This document shows, in pieces, positions 50,608-59,705 of a stretch of 64,000 nucleotides of DNA. Within the stretch, counting starts at the first letter, position 1; every line of letters begins with the position of its first letter. Origin of the DNA: Acidimicrobiales bacterium mtb01 (GTDB lineage: Bacteria > Actinomycetota > Acidimicrobiia > Acidimicrobiales > Ilumatobacteraceae); NCBI GenBank assembly GCA_004379135.1, contig NBNI01000006.1:62001-126000 (forward strand), read 5' to 3'. A program made the position numbers and the translations under genes. A model generated the notes under the pieces. The model searched no databases. It saw nothing but the letters and a program-made list of their open reading frames with translations, and was not told the origin of the DNA.

Positions 50608-52554
50608 TCAGCCCCGAGGCACAGGAATCCGGAGCAACTGATCGGCGATCGTCTCGAAAATCAGTTTCGAACCCCGGCTATACACGTGGACGCCGTCGTA
50701 GCGGTAAGAGAGATCGGTCGCGATCGGCGAGTCGGAGCACCACTCGTCGGGTCCGTCCACGAAGTGCACTCCCGACGGGTACGTCGCGACGATCCGTCGC
50801 ATCAGGTCGTTGAGGTGCGCTCCCCCGGCATCGTTGGCGCGTTCGGCCATCGGGTCGTCCCAACTTTCCACCGGACGGAAGCAAGGAATCTCGAGCAGTG
50901 CCACCGCCACACCCCTGAACAGCAACGTGTCGATCGCCAACCGCAACTGCCGTTCGAAGATTCGGTCGGCGGTCACCGTGCCCACCGGGAGGAGCATCCC
51001 ATCGATCTTCAGATCGAGGAGTTCCCACGCCCCCAGCACCACGAGTGCGATCTGGGCATCGTTCTTGTCGATCGCTCGTATCCATCGTTTGGTGAATCCG
51101 GCGCATCCGTCGAACGGGCGTCGGAATTTGCCGTCATTGGCCCAGCCCACACCTTCCTCGTACACGCCGCAACCCTGGATCGATCCGTTGGTCAGATCGA
51201 AGAAGGCTTCGATGCCGTCGGGTCGATTCACCCACAACGCGTAGGCCTGCGAGTCGCCCACGATCGCCACCCGTCGCGGCAGCGGCGGCAGAGGAGCCAC
51301 GGTCGTGGTGGTGGACGAAACGACGATGCTCGACGCCGGCGCAACGGTCGAAGGAGCCGACGGCGACGCGGGTAATTCGAACACCTCGTCACCGCTGGTA
51401 TCGACGACGACGTTTCGCGCCTCGGTACGCATGACCGCGACCGACGAGGCGATGAGCAGAGCAGTCACGCCCAATGACACTCCCGCAACCACCCGCCGAT
51501 CGAGTCGTCGCCATGCACTCCACCAATCGGCTTTGCGCGCTGGTGTTTCGACGAATCGATAGACGGTTTCGTTCACCACCACGGTGACCAACGAAGCGAG
51601 CAGCAACCGCGGCAACGAATCGCGAGCATCGAAGAACACGAACAGCGGCCAATGCCAGAGGTACAGCCCGTACGAACGCCGACCGATCTCGGCCAGCGGC
51701 CGCCACGCGAAGACTCGGGCCACTCGCCCCTCGGCCATGCCGGCGGCGATGAGCGCCGCGCTGGCCAACGTGGCTGCGACCAACCCGCCGCGATACAGAC
51801 CGATCGAGTTGACCTGCTGCGTTGCGAAGAGCCCCACGAGAGTTGCCGCACCCACCACGCCGACGGCATCCGACCAACGACCCAACAGAGATGGCCGGCG
51901 ATGCCACCACCACGCGAGCGCCGCCCCCACGAGCAGACCCGACGAGCGCGACAACGTGCCCAGGTACAGCCAGTTGATACGGAACCCGTCGCCTTCACGA
52001 ACCCACAGGGCCGTGAACACCATCACCGCAGCCGCAGCCACACTGCACGCGACTCCGATCGACACCCGACGTCGCAGCAACCATGCGGCAACGATCGGCC
52101 ACACCAGATACCACTGCTCTTCGACGGCGAGCGACCACAGGTGGCGCAACACCGGCAGCACCGAGGCCGCGAAGTAGGGCTGGTCGATTCCGTACACCTG
52201 CCACCAGTTCGACACGTAGAACAACGACGGCAACACGTCGCGTCGGAAGTCGGGGCCCGACTCGGTGCGCACGAACGCCGACACCACGAGCACCGCCGAC
52301 AACATCACGAACAAAGCCGGCAGCAATCGCCGTGCCCGTCGCAACCAGAACTGGCGCAGGTCCACCGCACCGGTGCCCACGTGTTCGGCGAGCAGCAAGG
52401 CAGTGATGAGGAATCCGCTGACCACGAAGAACACCTCGACACCGAGGAAGCCACCCGGAATCCAGGTGAGGCCGGCGTGATACAAGATGACGGCGATCAC
52501 GCTCAGCGCGCGAAGACCGTCGAGGGACGGCCGATAGCCGAGGCGCCCGGTCAT
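50608..52554 (-). CDS. OafA/YrhL-type acyltransferase with C-terminal SGNH domain
   Basis: A 648-residue protein. The N-terminal acyltransferase-3 domain has the opening YRPSLDGLRALSVIAVILYH with the catalytic His, then RLLPALFVMLSAVL and about ten transmembrane helices. After residue 400 comes a Ser/Thr-rich linker and an extracytoplasmic SGNH domain with VAIVGDSQA and a C-terminal DGVH. Such proteins move acetyl or acyl groups across the membrane onto cell-wall polysaccharides or glycolipids. The ATG is at 52554. Acceptor unknown. Confidence 0.9.
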   Translation of the reverse strand: MTGRLGYRPSLDGLRALSVIAVILYHAGLTWIPGGFLGVEVFFVVSGFLITALLLAEHVGTGAVDLRQFWLRRARRLLPALFVMLSAVLVVSAFVRTESGPDFRRDVLPSLFYVSNWWQVYGIDQPYFAASVLPVLRHLWSLAVEEQWYLVWPIVAAWLLRRRVSIGVACSVAAAAVMVFTALWVREGDGFRINWLYLGTLSRSSGLLVGAALAWWWHRRPSLLGRWSDAVGVVGAATLVGLFATQQVNSIGLYRGGLVAATLASAALIAAGMAEGRVARVFAWRPLAEIGRRSYGLYLWHWPLFVFFDARDSLPRLLLASLVTVVVNETVYRFVETPARKADWWSAWRRLDRRVVAGVSLGVTALLIASSVAVMRTEARNVVVDTSGDEVFELPASPSAPSTVAPASSIVVSSTTTTVAPLPPLPRRVAIVGDSQAYALWVNRPDGIEAFFDLTNGSIQGCGVYEEGVGWANDGKFRRPFDGCAGFTKRWIRAIDKNDAQIALVVLGAWELLDLKIDGMLLPVGTVTADRIFERQLRLAIDTLLFRGVAVALLEIPCFRPVESWDDPMAERANDAGGAHLNDLMRRIVATYPSGVHFVDGPDEWCSDSPIATDLSYRYDGVHVYSRGSKLIFETIADQLLRIPVPRG

Positions 52555-52568
52555 CGGACGGCGATCGA

Positions 52569-53027
52569 TCAGTTGACGGCGGCCTTGGCCAGGTTGTCGA
52601 GAGTGACTTCCATGTTGGCGCGATTGTGCGATGCACGATCAGCCACTCCGCTCACGACCTTGCCGAGGCGCGACATGAACTTGCTCCGGCGATCGATCCA
52701 GGAGTGGGTCACGCGCGAACCGGTGGCCGTGGGTTCGACTTCGTACACCCAGTCGCACCAACTGCGACTTCCGACCATCAACGCGAAGGCGAACTTGCGC
52801 GGCGCATCGAACTCGATGACCTTCACCTTGGTGGACCACGACCGCTTGCCGTTGGAGTTACGACCCTTGAACTCGACGCCCACGGCCGGACCGGCGGCGC
52901 CGTTCAGCCACTCGCCACCCTGATTCTCGGGCGACCACTCGCCCATGCGCGGCAAGTCGGTCACGAGCGACCACACCTTGTCGACTGGTGCGGTGATGTC
53001 ACGGACGACGGAAACGGGCTGTGTCAT
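52569..53027 (-). CDS. SRPBCC (START-like) family protein
   Basis: A 152-residue protein. VVRDITAPVDKVWSLVTDLP and GEWSPENQGGEW match the polyketide-cyclase/START-like superfamily; a long C-terminal helix ends the fold. It likely binds a hydrophobic ligand. The ATG at 53027 is used; an upstream ATG at 53045 adds six residues. It ends 14 bp before the acyltransferase start, and follows the nuclease operon by 30 bp on the same strand. Confidence 0.78.
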   Translation of the reverse strand: MTQPVSVVRDITAPVDKVWSLVTDLPRMGEWSPENQGGEWLNGAAGPAVGVEFKGRNSNGKRSWSTKVKVIEFDAPRKFAFALMVGSRSWCDWVYEVEPTATGSRVTHSWIDRRSKFMSRLGKVVSGVADRASHNRANMEVTLDNLAKAAVN

Positions 53028-53057
53028 GTCGTCAGTCTGGCACATGCGCCCAGGCGC

Positions 53058-54752
53058 TCAGCCCGTGAGCGTTTCGACCGACTCGAGGTTCCAGCCGCGT
53101 CCGTGCACGCCATCGTGCAGCCATCGACGCAGATCGCGCGTGGCCAGAACGTCGTCAGCGTTGTAGCGCAGCAATTTGGCTCCCATCACCCCACGATCAG
53201 GATTGGTGGGATCGCAGGCCGCGCGATACCAGATGATGGAGTTCGCGCCGCTCGCGTCGTCGGCGTCCCACGCGAATCCAGACATCGGCGCCAACGCCTT
53301 GAGCCCCAACGTGCGCGAGGGCCAGTGCAACTGCTTGGCGATCTCGTGCATGTCGACCCACCAGTCGTGCGACGGAAGAGCACCGATCTCGTCGACCGAC
53401 GGAACGCCGGCAACGTGAGCATTGCGCGCGGAGGCTTCCTTCATGCGTGGGATCTCGGCGAAACCACCCGAGTAGCAGTACACCGCGACCGTGCGACCGG
53501 CGGCGTGGGCGCCAGCAACGGTGGCATGCAGCCAGCCCCAGAAGCCGGCCAGCAACCTCCCCTCGGCCGCGGCGTCGGAACGGTCGTACGTGTGGAACGA
53601 CAGGTACTCGCCGTCGGTCCAGGTGTGTTCGTCGATGCGCTCGGACACATGCAGCCCATACATGTAGACGATGTCGTCGTTCTCGATGTCGAAGTCGATC
53701 TCGATGTCGGCCCGCGGAACCACGAAACCCGCGGCACCGCGCTTGAAGTACGGACGACCATCGTCGCGCAGATAGACGCGCGCGGCGTCGATGTTGGCGC
53801 CTAGAGCCGCGTACTTGGGAACCGGGTTGGCGTCGACGTTCACCGGGTCGAGCGCCGCCAATTGCGGAATGGTCTCGATGCCGCCTTCGGCCAACTTGCG
53901 CACCTGGATGACACCCACACCCGACACGAGCGACACGTGGCCCTCGGCGATGAGTTCGCTCTCGCATACGTCGTGCCAGCGGCACTTCTTGCATTCGTCG
54001 CGATACACCGGACGCGTGTGGCGCTCTTCGCCATTGCGCATCGCGTCGATGGCGGCCCAGCGTTCGTCCCAGGCCGCCTGCGCCTCGGCGATGAAACTGT
54101 TCTTGCCGTCGTCGAGAAGACGCCACACCACTCGCTTGTCGGAGGCGATGGTGGCACCGATCGGGTCGATGGTCGGCGCGTGGCCCAGATCGCGGAGGAT
54201 GAGCCAGTAGTGCGCGAGTTGCAGCGAGTGATCGGTCTTGGCCTTGCCGTTGCCGAGATCGGTGGCCGTGGCATCGTCGAGCCACGGCGCGTCGATCGCC
54301 CCCACCATCCAGACCTTGGCCTTCGAGTCGCCCTCGAGCGGTTTGGAGTTCTTCACGTCGACCGGCAGATACGCCCACTTGCCGTTGCTCATGGGCGCGT
54401 CGCCGTGGCGCACCAGCACATCGGGACGCCCGCCTCGGTGATCGACGATCGGCAGCGACGCACCGATGATCACCTTGTCGCCGCGCGCCATCGCCTGCAA
54501 GGTGGCCGCTTCGGGGTCGTCGGAGAGCCGCATGGACGACACCTTGTGCAGCCGAGCCAACTCGAGGAAGACCTCGTCCTCGAATTCGAGACCTTCGTCG
54601 AACATTCTCTGCTGCTGATCGTCGACGGGCAGCAGCGCCAAACCGTCGTAGCGGGGGTTGCGATCGTTCACTTCGCGATGCGAGCAGCCCACGATGAACC
54701 GCGAGCCGCCCACGTCGCCGACGCGCGGGGAGGATTCAGACAACGAGATCAC
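53058..54752 (-). CDS. TM0106-type Fe-S RecB-like nuclease with C-terminal DEDD exonuclease domain
   Basis: A 564-residue protein with two nuclease-like parts. Residues 15-270 are a RecB/Cas4-like PD-(D/E)xK fold: C23, the FE-type helix around 54-58 (GLEFE), D111, the D132-V-K134 catalytic pair, Q178-x3-Y182, and C254, C257 and C263, which with C23 form an Fe-S clamp. Residues 360-560 resemble an RNase-H-like (DEDD) exonuclease: IDFDIE as the first acidic motif and RYNADDVLATRDL as the last. It overlaps the helicase gene by 17 bp and starts with GTG. Role as DNA end-processing nuclease is inferred. Confidence 0.85.
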   Translation of the reverse strand: MISLSESSPRVGDVGGSRFIVGCSHREVNDRNPRYDGLALLPVDDQQQRMFDEGLEFEDEVFLELARLHKVSSMRLSDDPEAATLQAMARGDKVIIGASLPIVDHRGGRPDVLVRHGDAPMSNGKWAYLPVDVKNSKPLEGDSKAKVWMVGAIDAPWLDDATATDLGNGKAKTDHSLQLAHYWLILRDLGHAPTIDPIGATIASDKRVVWRLLDDGKNSFIAEAQAAWDERWAAIDAMRNGEERHTRPVYRDECKKCRWHDVCESELIAEGHVSLVSGVGVIQVRKLAEGGIETIPQLAALDPVNVDANPVPKYAALGANIDAARVYLRDDGRPYFKRGAAGFVVPRADIEIDFDIENDDIVYMYGLHVSERIDEHTWTDGEYLSFHTYDRSDAAAEGRLLAGFWGWLHATVAGAHAAGRTVAVYCYSGGFAEIPRMKEASARNAHVAGVPSVDEIGALPSHDWWVDMHEIAKQLHWPSRTLGLKALAPMSGFAWDADDASGANSIIWYRAACDPTNPDRGVMGAKLLRYNADDVLATRDLRRWLHDGVHGRGWNLESVETLTG

Positions 54753-56043
54753 GCTCCTCGTGATACTTCCAGAACGCGGTGTGCTGGGCGTGACCCCGGC
54801 CGACGATGTCGTGGCATCCGAGCGCCTGGTCGGCGGCCGGCAGATGCGAATCGAGCGTGCGACCCACGTTGTCGCGCGTGACGAAGAAGCAGGCCGAACG
54901 GTGGCGCGACGCCATCACGCACAGGCGGCCGGTCTCGAGATCGAAGGACGACGGCGTGGCGATCCCCGACAGCGGATGCACCGCGATCATGACCGGACGC
55001 TGCAGACCCTGCCAACGCTCGGGTGTGGTGACCCGAACGCCACGGCGTCCGCGCAACTCGGCCGGAAGCGCGTTCTCGATGGCTGTGTTCATGAGGTTGT
55101 GCGTCGACACGATGCCGATGTCGGACGCCTGTAGCACTGGCGGATCGGCGGGATGCTGTTCGTCAGCGGAGTAGACGCAACCGAGTTCGAGCAGCCGAAC
55201 CGCCAGTGCCGCCACGATCTCGGCCAGTTCGGAATCGGGTTCGGCCACCGACTCGGCGGACACCGACGGATGCGTGAGCACGACGGTGGACGACTCGGAC
55301 AGCCGTGCGATGGCGCGGTCGGAGGGCCGCGACGCATCGAGCGCACCGACCGGACGCAGGAAGCGCTCCCCCGGCCGGGCGTGCGCCGTGAACGTGAAGT
55401 CGTAGAACGTGCGCACCAACGACACCGAATCGTGCGGCAGACGCCAGCAAGTGTCGAGTTCGAGAACGGTGGTGATGTCGCGCAGTTCGGCGTTGCGCAA
55501 AATCACGTCGGGAGCCGGCCGGTGCGGCGCAACCGGCGAAACCTCCCAGCGATCGACGTCGATCGCGACCACCGGCGGGATCTGACCCGGATCGCCGATG
55601 AGCACGTAGCGTGGCGACACGTCGCGCATGGTGAGCAGATCGGCCCACGTCATCTGCCAGGCCTCGTCGACGAACAGCACGTGGTACGGCAGTTCGAACT
55701 TGCTGATTGCCAACTTGGCGACGGTGGCCACCACGATCGACGGGCCACTCGGCAGTTGGTCGGTCTTGTTGACGATCTCGACGTTGGCCGCGATCGTTCC
55801 GTCGTAGGTGCCCGACGAGAAGCGCACCACATGGGTCGTGGGGTATTCGCGCGCGATCTCGGCGCACAGATCGTCGACCTGGTTGTTGGTCTGGGCCGCG
55901 ACCATCACGCGGTACTGCGAGCCGACCACCGCGGCGAGCGTTTTGACGAGGTTGTACGACTTGCCCGAACCGGGTGGCGCCTTCACGACGCACAGCCGAT
56001 CGTCGCCGCGCAGAAACTCCTGGAGCTTGGTGACGACACTCAC
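54736..56043 (-). CDS. SF1 DNA2/UPF1-type helicase core
   Basis: A compact 435-residue SF1 motor. Motif I is PPGSGKS (23-29), motif II VDEA (125-128), motif III GDPGQIPPV (150-158), the arginine of motif IV is in CWRLP (R201), motif V is PERWQGLQRPVMIAV (341-355) and motif VI is VMASRHRSACFF (376-387). The family is DNA2/NAM7/UPF1, not UvrD. It lacks the usual long N-terminal beta-barrel and any nuclease domain, which the two upstream genes may supply. It starts with GTG in a GTGA overlap. Expected 5'-3' translocase on DNA or RNA; substrate not tested. Confidence 0.88.
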   Translation of the reverse strand: MSVVTKLQEFLRGDDRLCVVKAPPGSGKSYNLVKTLAAVVGSQYRVMVAAQTNNQVDDLCAEIAREYPTTHVVRFSSGTYDGTIAANVEIVNKTDQLPSGPSIVVATVAKLAISKFELPYHVLFVDEAWQMTWADLLTMRDVSPRYVLIGDPGQIPPVVAIDVDRWEVSPVAPHRPAPDVILRNAELRDITTVLELDTCWRLPHDSVSLVRTFYDFTFTAHARPGERFLRPVGALDASRPSDRAIARLSESSTVVLTHPSVSAESVAEPDSELAEIVAALAVRLLELGCVYSADEQHPADPPVLQASDIGIVSTHNLMNTAIENALPAELRGRRGVRVTTPERWQGLQRPVMIAVHPLSGIATPSSFDLETGRLCVMASRHRSACFFVTRDNVGRTLDSHLPAADQALGCHDIVGRGHAQHTAFWKYHEERDLVV

Positions 56044-57527
56044 GATTCGGCCTCCACCGATTCGAACACGGCACCGTCGTCGTCGAAAGCGGCGTGACGC
56101 GGCCGCGGCGCGACGAGCAGTGACGTGATGTCGCCGTCGATCGCCTTGTTCGCCATGGCGACGCGATTGCGCATGATCCCGGTGGGCGGATCGAACAGCA
56201 GCACCAGTTGGGCGCCTCGCCACTTCGAGTCGTCGGGCTCCCAGGTGAATGCACCACCGCCCTTCTTCGGGCGCTTCCAACCGGGCGCCAGAGTCATGGT
56301 GCGCTCGTCGAGGTCGACATCGGTGACGCGCAACGACATGGTGGGACGACCCGCGATGGCCAGCACCCGACCCGGTTCGATCGTGGTGAGTTCGGGGTAC
56401 GTGTACGCGATCATCCATTCGTCTTCGGAGTTGGCCGTCACACGCGCAACGACTCCGCGACCCCGCGCGAGTTCTTCTCGCTGCAGCTCGCGATCTCCGT
56501 GCATGAGCGCCACTTGCGAGATCTCGTGATCGGCGACCCTCGACTGATACGAACCGCTCGCGCCGCGCGCGTTGTGATCGGTGAAGACGTTCGGCCAGAA
56601 CTGATCGATGCCGGCCGCCTCGTTGACGACCCGATTGCCCCAGGCATGGAAGAACCCCTTCGCGCTGCCGGTGACCAGATCGGCCAGACCCGGATTCGCG
56701 CCCCGAGGGTCGCGGCGCAATTCGGCCACCGCTGTCGCCGTGAGCTTCCATCGGCGCGTCAACTCGGTGTGCAACGCCGCGTCGATGCGCCGAGCGGTGT
56801 CGTCCGAACGCGACTCGCCCCACTCGGCCACCAACGACGCCAGTTCGCGCCGTTCGACTTCGGGGTCGAGCACCGTCGACACCGAGTTGCGTTCGGCTTC
56901 GTGCGCCGCGCGCAGACGGTCGTCACGTGTGCGACCACCACGCATCCACCCGAGCAAGTGCCCGAGGTGGGCTTGACGGATGGGCGCCGTCGGGAAGACG
57001 TAGGCCGAGCGCAGGGCATCGACCGCCGACATCACCACCTGCTGACCCGGACGCTGCGCTTCGATGAAGAGCGCGTTGCACAGATTGCCGAGGGCGTTGA
57101 GCGTGTCGACATTCGGATGGTTCCACTTCGTGCGCGCGTACGCGGCGGCGATGAAGTGGAGCATCTCGAGATGCGACGGCCCGGGCAGCCAGATCTGGCG
57201 GAGCGACTGCGACTGATAACCGGCCGGCCCGTCGTCGTCGAACGCCGGATGGCGAAAGTGGGCCAGCAGGTGCGGTGCGACCACGACCATCATGTCGGCC
57301 ACCAGTTGGCGATTGCGGGCTTCGGGGACGGTGAACACCGTGGGCCCGTTGGCCAGGGTTCCGATGGCCACGCCCCACGGCCGCGACTCGCCGCCCATGC
57401 GAAGGAACGCCGCCACCAGCACGTCGTCGTCGGCACCCACGTGCACGTTGACGACCGATCCGCGCGGCGTCGGTGCACCTTCGTGCCAGGCGCGGATGCG
57501 GCGGATGGTCTCGAGGTCGTTGCTCAT
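56040..57527 (-). CDS. Unknown protein of the helicase-nuclease operon, possible beta-barrel C terminus
   Basis: A 495-residue protein with no family I recognise. The N-terminal 350 residues are mostly helical. From about residue 360 a beta-rich stretch (GVVARVTANSEDEWMIAYTY, PGRVLAIAGRP, MSLRVTDVDLDERTMTLAPG, GAQLVLLFDPP) looks like the beta-barrel that precedes the motor in DNA2/UPF1 helicases. The helicase gene starts right after it in a GTGA overlap, and the nuclease gene before it overlaps by 4 bp (ATGA). I infer it joins nuclease and motor; no catalytic motif is evident. Confidence 0.7.
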   Translation of the reverse strand: MSNDLETIRRIRAWHEGAPTPRGSVVNVHVGADDDVLVAAFLRMGGESRPWGVAIGTLANGPTVFTVPEARNRQLVADMMVVVAPHLLAHFRHPAFDDDGPAGYQSQSLRQIWLPGPSHLEMLHFIAAAYARTKWNHPNVDTLNALGNLCNALFIEAQRPGQQVVMSAVDALRSAYVFPTAPIRQAHLGHLLGWMRGGRTRDDRLRAAHEAERNSVSTVLDPEVERRELASLVAEWGESRSDDTARRIDAALHTELTRRWKLTATAVAELRRDPRGANPGLADLVTGSAKGFFHAWGNRVVNEAAGIDQFWPNVFTDHNARGASGSYQSRVADHEISQVALMHGDRELQREELARGRGVVARVTANSEDEWMIAYTYPELTTIEPGRVLAIAGRPTMSLRVTDVDLDERTMTLAPGWKRPKKGGGAFTWEPDDSKWRGAQLVLLFDPPTGIMRNRVAMANKAIDGDITSLLVAPRPRHAAFDDDGAVFESVEAES

Positions 57528-58597
57528 GGCAGCACCGGCAAACCGTCGGACAGGCGAACGAGCAGATCGTGTTCGGCGCGATTGGCCGGCCGCCCGCCGT
57601 CGAGCAGTTGAACGACGCGATCGAGAGTGACGCCGCCGAGGAATCGGCCGACGTCGTCGCCCAACGCGACACCGTGACCCTTGGCGAGGGCGTTCGCATG
57701 GCAGAAGTCGGCCCGCTCGCAGAACGACAGGCACGAATCCTGGAAGAAGGTGTCGGCGTGGCGGACCAGATCGAACAGCGACTCGGGATCGTCGTCGTCG
57801 CCGGCTCCGTAGGCACCGTTCATGAGTTGCGCCGAGTCCTCCATGAGTTCGAAGCCGCGACGCGCGCGTTCGAGTTGGTAGCGGAGATCTTCGCCGCTGC
57901 GCACGCTCGGCTGATTGGAACCCGGGTACGTGAGGACCAGAAATCCCTCGACCGACACGTCGACGGCCCGCGCGATTCCGAGACCGTCGAGCGTGACCTC
58001 GAGCGCGTGCACGTACAAACCCATCTGCGCGCGCGCCGCGGCCAGATCGGAGCGCGATGTATGGCCCCCCTGATCGGCGTAGGTCTTGATCTCGCCCACG
58101 GCGATGACGGGGCGTTCGCCGTGCGTCTGCACCGCGAGGACGTCGATGATGAGCAGCGCCTCGGGCAGCATGATGCCGCGCGGAATGCGCACCGTGAGGC
58201 TCGACACCGCGCCGTTGAACACGCGGCCCTCGGCCAACGATTTCAGGAACGCGTGACCAGCCTCGACGGCGGCGTCGAGATCGGCGAGAGTGCCGCCGTT
58301 GGCGGCGATGCGGTGATCGGCGAAGTCGGCCGACAGCGAGTCGATCACGTCGGCGCGTTGCAGTGCGGTGATGAGCAGGTCGCCCCCATCGCGCACCAGG
58401 CCGGCCTCGAACGAGTTGCCGCGGGCCAGCGCGAACACCGACTGCCCCTCGCGCGGGGCCTGGGGGTTCTCGCGCCGGGCGACCGCCCCCATCTTCACGT
58501 TGTGGACGGCCGAGATGACGTTGGCGTGGCACTGGGGGTTGCGGGCCCATTGCTCGAAGCGGCGGCGGGTCTCGCGTTTGGCTCTCTCGTTCTTCAT
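57524..58597 (-). CDS. Fe-S RecB/Cas4-like PD-(D/E)xK nuclease
   Basis: A 357-residue nuclease. RGNSFE (59-64) is the first family motif, D152 follows, E169-I-K171 is the catalytic pair, and Q191-x3-Y195 is the last motif. C23 together with C289, C293 and C299 match the four-cysteine Fe-S clamp of Cas4, AddB and Dna2 nucleases. The ATG at 58597 has AGGTGG close upstream. It is the first gene of a four-gene operon, and its stop overlaps the next ATG. No cas genes are near, so a CRISPR role is unlikely. Confidence 0.85.
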   Translation of the reverse strand: MKNERAKRETRRRFEQWARNPQCHANVISAVHNVKMGAVARRENPQAPREGQSVFALARGNSFEAGLVRDGGDLLITALQRADVIDSLSADFADHRIAANGGTLADLDAAVEAGHAFLKSLAEGRVFNGAVSSLTVRIPRGIMLPEALLIIDVLAVQTHGERPVIAVGEIKTYADQGGHTSRSDLAAARAQMGLYVHALEVTLDGLGIARAVDVSVEGFLVLTYPGSNQPSVRSGEDLRYQLERARRGFELMEDSAQLMNGAYGAGDDDDPESLFDLVRHADTFFQDSCLSFCERADFCHANALAKGHGVALGDDVGRFLGGVTLDRVVQLLDGGRPANRAEHDLLVRLSDGLPVLP

Positions 58598-58647
58598 CGC
58601 CACCTGAACGAAAGTACTACCGGGGTGTGTGCGCGCTCCCGGGGCCG

Positions 58648-59040
58648 CTAGGGCGTCAGTTCGGCCACCAGGGCCTCCACCCGCCCGCGGATCTCGTCGC
58701 GGATGCGCCGGGCCACGTCGGCCGACTGACCCTTCGGATCGTCGAGCGGCCAATCGATGTAACGCTTGCCCGGGACGTACGGGCAAGAGTCGCCACAACC
58801 CATCGTGACCACCACGTCGACGCGATGGAGCAGTTCGTCGGTGAACTTCTGCGGTGTGAAGCCGGCGATGTCGATTCCGACTTCGCGCATCACTTCCACC
58901 GCCGCCGGATTCACTTGATCAGCCGGTTCGGATCCACCGGAGAAAATGTCGACCCGGCCATCGCCGATCGCCCGCGCGAATCCGGCCGCCATCTGCGAGC
59001 GACCGGCATTGTGGATGCAGAGGAAGAGGATGCCGGGCAT
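58648..59040 (-). CDS. arsC: Arsenate reductase (low-molecular-weight phosphatase type)
   Basis: A 130-residue protein with the phosphatase-like arsenate loop C8-I-H-N-A-G-R14, redox cysteines C82 and C86, and WPLDDPKG, typical of LMW-PTP-type ArsC. It reduces arsenate to arsenite; the electron donor in actinobacteria is thioredoxin or mycothiol, not decidable here. The ATG shares a base with the stop of the aquaporin gene (TGATG). It is the last gene of the arsenic operon. Confidence 0.9.
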   Translation of the reverse strand: MPGILFLCIHNAGRSQMAAGFARAIGDGRVDIFSGGSEPADQVNPAAVEVMREVGIDIAGFTPQKFTDELLHRVDVVVTMGCGDSCPYVPGKRYIDWPLDDPKGQSADVARRIRDEIRGRVEALVAELTP

Positions 59041-59705
59041 CAGTCGCGGTGAGTGAAGAGAATCCGGCACAGACCGAACGCCACGACGCCGCCGATCAAT
59101 TGCATGACCGCGAACATCGGCCACGACTCCGGCGCGATGCCGGCGAACGAATCGGAGAATATGCGCCCGAAGCCGACGGCCGGGTTGGCGATGCTGGTGG
59201 ATGACGTGAACCAGTAGGCACCGGTGATCCAGGCCGCCACGAGCGCGGCCACGTTGGCCTTGGCCGCGATACCACCGCGGATGATGAGCAGCAGACCCAC
59301 CACCGCGACCGCTTCGGCGAACCACTTCGGTCCGCCGTCGCGAATCTTCGACGAGGTCTCGAACACCGGATGCTCGAACATCGCGTTGGCCATGAAACAA
59401 CCCACCGCCGCTCCGGCGAATTGCGCGACGATGTCAACGAGCAAGCGAACCGGATTCGAGTCGCGATCGAGAAAATGGCCGACGAGGGTGACGACCGGGT
59501 TGAACGACGCGCCGGAGATCGGGGCGAAGATCGTGATGAGGCCGAACAAGGCCCCGCCCGTCGCGATGGCGTTGGCAAGAAGCTGCACACCCACGTCGTC
59601 GGTGAGGTTGGTGGCCATGATGCCCGAACCGACCACGGCAATCACGAGAAGAGCCGTGCCGAGGAATTCGCTCAGAACGCGGCGCGCGGACAGGTTCAGC
59701 AGCAC
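59040..59705 (-). CDS. Aquaglyceroporin of the arsenic operon (AqpS-like)
   Basis: A 221-residue MIP-family channel. The two half-helix motifs are modified: the first reads GASFNPVVTL (NPV), and the second is SIANPAVGFGR (NPA). Six hydrophobic segments are present. In Sinorhizobium, AqpS in an ars operon lets arsenite made by ArsC leave the cell by diffusion. The GTG at 59705 overlaps the dioxygenase gene by 10 bp. No ArsB or Acr3 pump occurs in the window. Confidence 0.86.
   Translation of the reverse strand: MLLNLSARRVLSEFLGTALLVIAVVGSGIMATNLTDDVGVQLLANAIATGGALFGLITIFAPISGASFNPVVTLVGHFLDRDSNPVRLLVDIVAQFAGAAVGCFMANAMFEHPVFETSSKIRDGGPKWFAEAVAVVGLLLIIRGGIAAKANVAALVAAWITGAYWFTSSTSIANPAVGFGRIFSDSFAGIAPESWPMFAVMQLIGGVVAFGLCRILFTHRD

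Noticed and set aside
56040-58550. One 836-residue protein joining nuclease strand and the 495-residue unknown
   Set aside because: The upstream part of this frame is antisense-like filler within the conserved nuclease gene; the ATG at 57527 in a 4-bp overlap is the real start.
57524-58597. Cas4 of a CRISPR system
   Set aside because: The motifs fit Cas4-like nucleases, but there are no cas genes or array; the operon partners are a helicase and a second nuclease.
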